Shown here piece after piece: positions 1 to 5,483 of a stretch of DNA of 5,483 bases. Source of the stretch: Syntrophaceae bacterium (GTDB lineage Bacteria; Desulfobacterota; SM23-61); assembly GCA_003154025.1 (NCBI GenBank), contig PMCE01000190.1:251-5733 (forward strand), given 5' to 3'. Every line of letters starts with the position of its first letter. Position 1 is the first letter of the stretch. The position numbers and the translations under genes are program-made. The notes below the pieces were generated by a model, which saw only the letters and a program-made list of their open reading frames with translations, had not been told where the DNA came from and did no database searches.

Positions 1-807
1 AATTTCTGCCAGCGCTGAAGAGCAGATCTGAAAGTCCCGGTTATGAGTGTTGCTCCCGCTCAGATAGGAGACGATCACCCCGTCTTTCTCAATTTTCCCC
101 TGTACGGCCCTCTCCGATATCCCTACCATCTCAGCTTCGACACCGTTCCGGTGAACGTAAGTCTTCAAGCCCATCCCTTCCAGTCGCTCTTTCAGCGGCA
201 GGGTGGGAACCAGCCCGTATTCGCATAACTTCATCGCTTCCCCGATCCGCGCCATGTTCCGTAGGTATTCCTCTTTATCCAGATCGTTCAGGATCTGGAC
301 CCCGTCTATCTGCTGGCAAATCTGGAGATCGAAAATTAGGTCGTCAATATCAAAAATGAGCGGCAGTCCCTCCTTTTTCGATTCCGAAGCCAGGGCCATC
401 AGACGTTCGGTAATGGGAAGTCGGTAGAGAATGGCATGGCTGTGCTGCATGGCCGTCGGCACGAGATCCGGGGAATCAAAATGAATCACATTCACTTCGA
501 CGCCCACCGCCCGCAACTGCTCGATCTTCTGCTTCACGCGGTAACGATACAAGGCCCAATCGTCGGGAAACCCGTTGAGGATGAGCACCTTCAGGGAGCC
601 GCAAAGTGGCCTTGAACCTTTTGGTTTGGTAGGTAAGGGTTCTGGAGGGGAGGAAGGGTCCGGCGGAGACGAAAGTTTCATTTCCGCCCGCAAGAGAGAA
701 AGACGCACGATCCCCACGAATTGGGCTAGACTTTGCCGCAAGCCGATTTCTCTCCAAACGAGCATCAGGATTCTAATGAGTCTGCGGGCCTTTCGGATTG
801 CCGACAT
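1..807 (-). CDS. Glycosyltransferase with FDIDD motif, N-terminal part (3' end beyond left edge)
   Basis: Reading the minus strand from the ATG at 805-807 gives 269 uninterrupted codons to the window edge, so the C-terminus is missing. Residues 1-45 are basic and amphipathic to hydrophobic (RLIRILMLVW, then FVGIVRLSLL) and may touch the membrane. Residues about 46-66 form a proline/serine-rich linker. A Rossmann-type strand begins near residue 71 (LKVLILNGF), followed by an RYRVKQKIEQLR helix. FDIDDLIFD lies at 152-160, HRNGVE at 219-224 and YLSGSNTHNRDF at 248-259. This order is that of bacterial GT-B glycosyltransferases of polysaccharide clusters, and by family the protein should transfer a sugar from a nucleotide-sugar donor. 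The donor-binding C-terminal half is off the window, so sugar specificity is unknown. An in-frame TAG at 819-817 excludes a longer start, and AGGA at 818-815 sits 7 bases upstream. It follows the fusion gene by 9 bases in the same operon. Confidence that it is a real gene is high; GT class is likely. Confidence 0.88.
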   Translation of the reverse strand, partial: MSAIRKARRLIRILMLVWREIGLRQSLAQFVGIVRLSLLRAEMKLSSPPDPSSPPEPLPTKPKGSRPLCGSLKVLILNGFPDDWALYRYRVKQKIEQLRAVGVEVNVIHFDSPDLVPTAMQHSHAILYRLPITERLMALASESKKEGLPLIFDIDDLIFDLQICQQIDGVQILNDLDKEEYLRNMARIGEAMKLCEYGLVPTLPLKERLEGMGLKTYVHRNGVEAEMVGISERAVQGKIEKDGVIVSYLSGSNTHNRDFQICSSALAEI

Positions 808-814
808 AGAGTTT

Positions 815-818
815 TCCT
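815..818 (-). promoter_or_regulatory. Shine-Dalgarno of the last glycosyltransferase gene
   Basis: On the minus strand AGGA at 818-815 precedes the ATG at 807 with a 7-base spacer, an ideal distance. It overlaps the TAG stop of the upstream fusion gene (819-817), so ribosomes finishing that gene end on the ribosome-binding site of the next one. This fixes the start at 807. Confidence 0.7.
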
Positions 819-3048
819 AAGCTTTATTCGATTTCTGGGCTAGGCAGAAAAGATTCGCCCCAAAACGAAGATTGAGATTGGCGGTTGTCACTCCGTATTT
901 TTCCACCGCCTCTTTCACCCTTTCGTATCCGAACCGACGATTGAATTCATGAAGGTCTACGGTGGAAGTGTGCAGTTTGAACACGCGGAAACAGTTCTTC
1001 TGGAGCAAACCTTCCAAGGTCTCCGGAGTAAAATAATGCTGGTGGTCGGAGACATAGCTATCCCAATCCTTTCCCGCCAGGAATCGCTCCAGGGAATTAT
1101 GATTGGGGGTGGTGAGCCATAGAGCCCCGCCATCGCGAAGAAGTCCATGTGCTTTTCGCAAGGCTGCGGCCGGATCGAAAAGATGCTCCAGGACTTCGAT
1201 CATGGTCACCGCGTCAAAACTTCCGGAAGGATAATCGCTCTCTTCTAGGAGGCCCGAGCGGATCTTTATGGGAAAATTCGATTCCCCGTAAAGCGCCAAC
1301 AAAGGAGACATCTCCAGGCCGAAACATTCCCACCCATCCTGCCTAGCGGCCATCAGGAAAAGGCCCAACGCGCATCCATAGTCGAGAAGGCGGTTCTGCC
1401 GGCGGAAGGAGCTGATCTCTTCCAGAAATGGAAGGTAATATCTATAATTGGCCGCGGCCAGAAAGACCTTCTCCCGGGCCAAACATCCCAGGCGAGTATA
1501 TTCGCGGAGATAGCAATTTTTCAGGTAATCCAGGGTTGTAGAGTGGATCGACTCTGTATCCCTGATACGAGGGTTTAAAAAAACATGGCCGCACCTCCGG
1601 CAGCAAACGATTTTCAGTCCCTTGGCCAAGCGACCGTTGGTATCATCCAGGATTTCCGATTCCTCTCCGCCGCAGAGAGTGCAGGAAGGAAAAAATAGTT
1701 CCGTTGGAGGGAGGGTCGACTGCTCTCTCGCAAATTCAGGAAAGTGCCCCTTGAAAAATTGATCTGGGTCCAGGAGCGATATATTCCGCAACGCCGAGGG
1801 AGACCGGCCCATAAAGGGACGGTAATTTTGAAAATCCCGAATCCTTTGGCGTTCCCCGAGGCTGCGGTAGAGTTCCGCGTACCTTTTGCTCATGACCTGG
1901 AAGGACATTCGTTCCATGACCATTTGCCGCCCCTGGCGGGCGATCCCCAAGGCCAGGTCCGTGTTTTTCAAAAGAGTCTCCATCGCCTGGGCCAGCAGGG
2001 GTATATTCTTCGTGGGGGTCAAAAAGGCGGTCTCTCGATGAGTGACAAATTCAACATGCCCGGAGATGTAAGTGGTGATGACCGGCATCCCCGCGGCCAT
2101 GGCTTCCAAAAGGGCATTCGGATTTCCCTCCAGCCGGGAGGGGAAAACGAAGAGGTCGCAGACCTTCATGATTTCCGCCACATCCTCCCGTTCTCCTAAA
2201 AATTGGACACGCCCGGTTAGGGCGAGGGAATTAGCCAGGTCTTCCAGCCTGGCCTTATCTTCCCCATCCCCCACGATGGCCAGATTATATTCGGAAAACT
2301 CCCCGGCAACCAGAACGAAGGCCCTTAAAAGGTCATCGACACGCTTCCGTTCCACCAGGCGTCCGACAAAGAGGATGGTGTGGCGGTTTACCAGGCCAAA
2401 CCGGGCGCGCATGGCTTCGCGCTTGGCAGGATCGGCCAAAGGTGCGAACGTGTCGCAATCCACGCCGTTGGAGACGGGCAGGATTCTTTCCGGACTAACT
2501 CCCACTTGGACCAATTCTCGGGAGATATGATTGTTCAAACTGATAAAATAATCTGCCAGGAGGATCTCCCTAAAAGCTTTCTGGATCGTCCCGATCCAAT
2601 GTTCCTTTGCCGCCTCATCCGGAAAGGAGAGGTTTTCCCGGATTACATGACTCCGGGGGTCTCGGAAAGTCTGCACGTCTTTTTCCGTGGCCACCTTGAT
2701 CAAGGTGGGAATCTTGAATTTGCGTGCCAGACGGATGATCCTCCCGGAAAAAGGGCTCCAGGCATGGCAGTGGATCACCTCCAGATCCGACAATCGATTG
2801 CCGAAAAAGATCTGCGGATCGTAGCGGGTAAAGGAAAGGTTTGGATCACACGGGTTCACGAATGGATTGATTCGGTTAATTTCTACCCCCTCGCGGAGCT
2901 CACGGCTGGGAAGGCCCCGAAAATTCTCGGTCGCGATGAATGGCGAAATCCCGTGCTGGAGCAGATTTCGGCTCAGGTTGAGAGCTTGCTTCTCGTACCC
3001 TCCGACCCGGTCGAACATCGGAACTACCATGCAGACTTTCCTAATCAT
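817..3048 (-). CDS. Two-domain GT4 glycosyltransferase fused to a zinc-ribbon SAM-dependent methyltransferase
   Basis: The 743-residue protein has two enzymes in one chain. Residues 1 to about 400 are a GT4-family (GT-B fold) glycosyltransferase: the N-terminal loop VGG at 15-17, HCH at 93-95, PVSNGVD at 191-197, FVGRLVERKR at 227-236 and the donor-binding EGNPNALLEAMAAG at 307-320 with the E-x7-E pair E307/E315. A linker of about 50 residues follows. Cysteines C456, C459, C483 and C486 form a CxxC...CxxC zinc ribbon ending in HVFLNPR. A class I methyltransferase of the Methyltransf_23 type comes next: SAM motif LLDYGCALG at 554-562, MIEVLEHLFDP at 616-626 and HQHYFTPETL at 669-678. By family it should add a sugar from a nucleotide-sugar donor and methylate a sugar or related group with S-adenosylmethionine, in the cytoplasm at the membrane face. 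The ATG overlaps the preceding stop as ATGA. The second Met, M7 at 3030, has a better-spaced AGGA, but starting there would trim the first beta strand. Domain calls are confident; substrates are unknown. Confidence 0.93.
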   Translation of the reverse strand: MIRKVCMVVPMFDRVGGYEKQALNLSRNLLQHGISPFIATENFRGLPSRELREGVEINRINPFVNPCDPNLSFTRYDPQIFFGNRLSDLEVIHCHAWSPFSGRIIRLARKFKIPTLIKVATEKDVQTFRDPRSHVIRENLSFPDEAAKEHWIGTIQKAFREILLADYFISLNNHISRELVQVGVSPERILPVSNGVDCDTFAPLADPAKREAMRARFGLVNRHTILFVGRLVERKRVDDLLRAFVLVAGEFSEYNLAIVGDGEDKARLEDLANSLALTGRVQFLGEREDVAEIMKVCDLFVFPSRLEGNPNALLEAMAAGMPVITTYISGHVEFVTHRETAFLTPTKNIPLLAQAMETLLKNTDLALGIARQGRQMVMERMSFQVMSKRYAELYRSLGERQRIRDFQNYRPFMGRSPSALRNISLLDPDQFFKGHFPEFAREQSTLPPTELFFPSCTLCGGEESEILDDTNGRLAKGLKIVCCRRCGHVFLNPRIRDTESIHSTTLDYLKNCYLREYTRLGCLAREKVFLAAANYRYYLPFLEEISSFRRQNRLLDYGCALGLFLMAARQDGWECFGLEMSPLLALYGESNFPIKIRSGLLEESDYPSGSFDAVTMIEVLEHLFDPAAALRKAHGLLRDGGALWLTTPNHNSLERFLAGKDWDSYVSDHQHYFTPETLEGLLQKNCFRVFKLHTSTVDLHEFNRRFGYERVKEAVEKYGVTTANLNLRFGANLFCLAQKSNKA
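2691..2708. repeat. 18-bp perfect palindrome inside the fusion gene
   Basis: CCACCTTGATCAAGGTGG is identical to its reverse complement. It lies in the GT4 part of the fusion gene, encoding part of TLIKV at residues 115-119. The symmetry stops immediately outside the 18 bases. No second copy was noticed, and no role is assigned. It may simply be a coding coincidence. Confidence 0.6.
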
Positions 3049-4511
3049 CTTCCGTTTAATTGGCCACTGAGAATTCGGATGAAAGCCCCGGCCATAACCT
3101 CCAGGGAATAATTTTTTTCCACATGGGCCCGGCCCGCGGCCCCCATCTTGCTCCGCAGAGCTCGATCATCGATCAGCCGATTCAAAGCGTGAATCCATTC
3201 CTCTTCGTTCTGGGCCAGAAATCCATTCTCTCCGGTCTTGACAATGGTTAAATTCATTCCTACCGGAGAAGCCACCACCGGAATGCCCGAGGCCATATAC
3301 TGCAGGATCTTGAATCCTGCCTTCCCCCTAGTCCACTCATCCTCCTGCAGGGGCATGATGCCAATATCCATTTCATCGAAGTTCTTGATTTCCTGGGCGA
3401 GCTTCCATTCACGGAATTCGATGAAAGCAGAATCCATTTTGATGCCGAAATCCTGATCGGGTAAATTGCAGACAATTCGCAGGCGGAAATCCTTTCGCTC
3501 TCCCCATAATCTTTCAAAAGCCCCCATGATCTCCTTCAAATAAAAAAGGTTTCCCGAAGTTCCCACCCAGCCGATAATCACTGCGCGATCAGGTCTGCGG
3601 GTTCGGTCGACGGGGAGATAATAATGGGTATCCACCGGCGTTGGCAATACCGCAATCTGAGGGTTTATGGCTTCCACTTTCGATTTTAAGAATTCATTGG
3701 CTACAACGACCTGGCTGGCCCGGGAAACCAAGTATTGAATTTTCTCTTCCATCCCCTTGTCGGCCAACAGCCCGTTTCCCGTTTTTGCCCAGCTTGGACG
3801 TAGAAAAATAGAGTCATCAAAATCAAATATAACTTTATTAAAGCAGCTCAGAACGAACATCTCCACCAGAAGATTAGGATTGGGAATCAGTTCGCGCTGG
3901 AGAAAACAGGCATCGTACCTGAGCCCGCCGAAAAAGGCCTCGAAAAAACGGTTATACACCATCCAGAAATTCCCCAGAAGATAAAGCATTTGGGCAATCC
4001 GCCCATGTTCTTTTGCCAAACGTGAAAAGCGCGCGGTGACATGAAAGTATTTTCCAGGTTTCGAGGTGCAGACTTTGTAGGCGATGCCCGCCTTTTGAAG
4101 GTACGGGAGGTATTGATAGACCCGGAACCGGCTGGCCGGCGCCTGTCCTTTTCTCGCCGTACCCTCCGTGAAAAAAAGGATAGACGGTTTCCTTGGGCCT
4201 CTTTTGGCCCTGGGTCTCAAGGACATTAAAGAAAGGCGGACGCGTAGACAAATCAGAAAAAGAAGGAAAAGTCCCCGAAGCGCTCTTGGCTGTTGCCTTT
4301 GAATGAGGGAAATGATACGAGCCAGAAATCCACCGATCGTTTCCCGGGAGGGGATAGGAAAGAACCTCCATGATATCGCGAGACCTGTTTTGGTCAGGGT
4401 TAGAAGTTGCCGCTCTTTCTTGCGCATCCAGAGGATCAATGGCCTGAATAGCCGGAAAATCAAGCATAGAATCGCAAACGAAACGTAAAAAAAAAGAAAA
4501 ATCCAGCGCAT
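3045..4511 (-). CDS. Membrane-associated glycosyltransferase (GT-B, FDFDD motif)
   Basis: From the ATG at 4511 the protein has 488 residues. Residues 3-19 (WIFLFFYVSFAILCLIF) are a likely membrane segment, followed by a basic stretch and a second hydrophobic stretch at about 80-97 (GLFLLFLICL...), then a basic linker and the catalytic part from about residue 110. Motifs: SRFRVYQYLPYLQKAG at 127-142, FDFDDSIFL at 229-237, LPTPVD at 289-294, GWVGTSGNLFYL at 314-325, IGIMPL at 383-388 and GKAGFKILQYMASGIPVVAS at 396-415, the last being the donor-binding region of GT4-like enzymes. The role is inferred as sugar transfer onto a membrane-bound glycan acceptor at the cytoplasmic face; sugar unknown. 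An extension to a GTG at 4550 is open, but its codons cover the AGGAGG ribosome-binding site, so ATG 4511 is preferred. That start overlaps the asnB stop by one base (TGATG), and the 3' end overlaps the next gene (ATGA). It appears homologous to the GT gene at 1-807. Confidence 0.92.
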   Translation of the reverse strand: MRWIFLFFYVSFAILCLIFRLFRPLILWMRKKERQLLTLTKTGLAISWRFFPIPSRETIGGFLARIISLIQRQQPRALRGLFLLFLICLRVRLSLMSLRPRAKRGPRKPSILFFTEGTARKGQAPASRFRVYQYLPYLQKAGIAYKVCTSKPGKYFHVTARFSRLAKEHGRIAQMLYLLGNFWMVYNRFFEAFFGGLRYDACFLQRELIPNPNLLVEMFVLSCFNKVIFDFDDSIFLRPSWAKTGNGLLADKGMEEKIQYLVSRASQVVVANEFLKSKVEAINPQIAVLPTPVDTHYYLPVDRTRRPDRAVIIGWVGTSGNLFYLKEIMGAFERLWGERKDFRLRIVCNLPDQDFGIKMDSAFIEFREWKLAQEIKNFDEMDIGIMPLQEDEWTRGKAGFKILQYMASGIPVVASPVGMNLTIVKTGENGFLAQNEEEWIHALNRLIDDRALRSKMGAAGRAHVEKNYSLEVMAGAFIRILSGQLNGR

Positions 4512-5483
4512 CAGGTCAGACTTCCTCCTGTGCGCAAAGATTCCCACCACATCTGTAGAAGAAGAAGTGAAAAAAGGAGCCGTTCAAAGCGGGCTCCCTG
4601 ATGATTATGCATATGGATCAGCTCCGCCACTACTCCGGGATTGAAAAAACCGTTTAATTGAATCTTTTCAGGAGAAAGGTATTCACGGATCAAGGGGGAC
4701 AGGTCTTTCCGGATCCAGACATCCATGGGGAGATTGAACCCTTGCTTTTTTCTGGCGGTAATCCCCGGGGGAAGAAAATCCTTAAAGGTCTCCCGAAGAA
4801 CATATTTCTCGACTCCATTATTGATCCGGTAGGCCTCCGGAATCATAAGGGCGAATTCGACGAGGCGGTAATCCAAATATGGCGCCCTTGCTTCCAGGGA
4901 ATTCAGCATGGACATCTTGTCTACCTTCATCAGGAGATCATCCACCAGCCAGCTCTTGATGTCGGCCATCAACGCTTGGTCCAAAGAGTTCGCCCCGGCG
5001 GTCCGAAAGCTCTTCAGCAGAGTACTATAATAACGCTTGACCGAATCGGGGTCCCAATAGTCCGGATGCATCAGCCGCTTCTGCAGAACCTCCGAAAGAG
5101 CAAAAGGAAACCCTGAAAGTTCCGAGGGGGGCCCATAATAATCGTTGAAGGGTTCAGGCCGATAGAAATTATATTTCCAGCGCCTCCTGGCCCGGTCCCT
5201 CAGATTGAAGTGCCGGTTCAAAAAAGTCTTATAGTACTCGTATCCCGCAAAGATTTCATCCGCTCCCTCTCCCGTCAGGACCACCGTCACCGTTTTGCGG
5301 GCTTCTTTGCAAAGCCAGTAGGTTGGGATGAGGGCCGCATCGGCGACCGGCTCATCCAGGCGGTTAACTATTTCTTCGAGCAGATCGACCAGTTTGCTTC
5401 CGGTCATTAGAAAATGGTGGTGTCGGGTTTGATAAAAGGAAGAGACGGCCCGGCTGTGGGGGGATTCATCGAACCCGATGTCC
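4511..5483 (-). CDS. asnB: Asparagine synthetase (glutamine-hydrolysing) family, C-terminal half; start beyond right edge
   Basis: Minus-strand frame open from the right edge (first full codon at 5482) to the TGA at 4513-4511, giving 323 visible residues. This is the synthetase domain of the AsnB family, which makes an amide by transferring glutamine-derived ammonia to an adenylated carboxylate. Visible signatures are IGFDES at the start, DEPVADAALIP at 43-53, VVLTGEGADEIFAGYEYY at 67-84, DDLLMKVDKMSMLNSLEARAPYLDYRLVEFA at 181-211 and KKQGFNLP at 245-252. The N-terminal glutaminase domain and the PP-loop ATP site lie off the window; family members are usually about 600-650 residues, so roughly half is seen. 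The Met at 5407 is not the start, because conserved family sequence continues upstream without a stop. In polysaccharide clusters such homologues often amidate sugar acids or act on glycan-linked substrates instead of making free asparagine. The context favours that here, but free asparagine synthesis cannot be excluded. The symbol denotes the family. Confidence 0.93.
   Translation of the reverse strand, partial: DIGFDESPHSRAVSSFYQTRHHHFLMTGSKLVDLLEEIVNRLDEPVADAALIPTYWLCKEARKTVTVVLTGEGADEIFAGYEYYKTFLNRHFNLRDRARRRWKYNFYRPEPFNDYYGPPSELSGFPFALSEVLQKRLMHPDYWDPDSVKRYYSTLLKSFRTAGANSLDQALMADIKSWLVDDLLMKVDKMSMLNSLEARAPYLDYRLVEFALMIPEAYRINNGVEKYVLRETFKDFLPPGITARKKQGFNLPMDVWIRKDLSPLIREYLSPEKIQLNGFFNPGVVAELIHMHNHQGARFERLLFSLLLLQMWWESLRTGGSLT
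4524..4529 (-). promoter_or_regulatory. Strong Shine-Dalgarno AGGAGG for the membrane glycosyltransferase
   Basis: AGGAGG reads on the minus strand from 4529 to 4524, inside the last codons of the asparagine synthetase gene. It is 12 bases from the ATG at 4511, slightly long but a full anti-Shine-Dalgarno match. It supports the 4511 start over the GTG at 4550, which would place this site within the coding sequence. Confidence 0.65.

Noticed and set aside
476..757. A 93-codon open frame on the minus strand
   Set aside because: The adjacent minus-strand frame from 807 carries FDIDDLIFD and other GT motifs continuously to the window edge; this frame is its shadow.
808..816. Possible promoter or terminator between the fusion gene and the last GT gene
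   Set aside because: The gap is only 9 bases and is filled by the Shine-Dalgarno sequence and its spacer. No hairpin with a U-tract is present.
1449..1460. 12-bp palindrome TGGCCGCGGCCA
   Set aside because: A palindrome of this length is expected about once by chance in 5.5 kb, and it lies in the middle of coding sequence.
2380..3111. A 243-codon open frame on the plus strand
   Set aside because: It lies fully antisense to the well-supported fusion gene, shows no domain-like motif and has no convincing ribosome-binding site. It is a reading-frame shadow.
3952..4467. A 171-codon open frame on the minus strand in another frame
   Set aside because: It overlaps the membrane glycosyltransferase, whose frame carries clear catalytic motifs. 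The alternative protein has no recognisable features.
4511..4550. GTG start at 4550 for the membrane glycosyltransferase
   Set aside because: The 13 extra codons would read through the AGGAGG site and overlap asnB by 40 bases, while the ATG at 4511 gives a TGATG coupling and directly precedes a membrane segment.
5405..5407. ATG at 5407 as the start of the asparagine synthetase gene
   Set aside because: The frame stays open upstream and encodes family-typical sequence (IGFDES...RAVSSFY...HHHF). The gene is cut by the window edge and does not start there.

Overview
The window is a gene-dense piece of a bacterial surface-polysaccharide (O-antigen, capsule or exopolysaccharide type) biosynthesis cluster. 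All recognised coding sequence lies on the minus strand, so the transcription order runs from high to low coordinates. No rRNA, tRNA, CRISPR array, insertion sequence or integrase is visible. Base composition is moderate to slightly GC-rich, and AGGAGG/AGGA Shine-Dalgarno sequences precede two of the genes. This suits a Gram-negative environmental bacterium (for example from the deltaproteobacterial or Nitrospirota-like lineages), but that placement is a weak inference from gene style and not from a marker gene.

Layout in transcription order: (1) the C-terminal half of a glutamine-dependent asparagine synthetase (AsnB-like), 4511-5483, whose start lies beyond the right edge; (2) a glycosyltransferase with a membrane-associated N-terminus, best start at 4511, ending at 3045; (3) a 743-residue fusion of a GT4 glycosyltransferase and a zinc-ribbon SAM methyltransferase, 3048-817; (4) a second FD-x-DD glycosyltransferase starting at 807 and running off the left edge. 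The fourth gene has no stop codon inside the window, and I found it by reading the minus strand directly. It explains the otherwise empty first 800 bases.

The genes are packed as one operon: gene 1 and gene 2 share a TGATG stop/start, gene 2 and gene 3 share an ATGA stop/start, and gene 3 and gene 4 are separated by 9 bases with the Shine-Dalgarno sequence overlapping the stop codon. There is no gap for a promoter or terminator, so both must lie outside the window. No non-coding stretch exceeds a few bases.

Functionally, three glycosyltransferase modules, a methyltransferase module and an amidotransferase would together assemble and decorate a glycan. The GTs would transfer sugars from nucleotide-sugar donors onto a lipid-linked or growing chain at the inner face of the cytoplasmic membrane. 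The methyltransferase could methylate a sugar, possibly the chain end, and the AsnB-like protein could amidate a uronic acid or an amino-acid substituent. The exact sugars cannot be read from the sequence. I saw no convincing evidence of a wholly new system. The most notable points are the GT4-methyltransferase fusion, the paralogous GT pair either side of it, and some slippage-prone sequence motifs.
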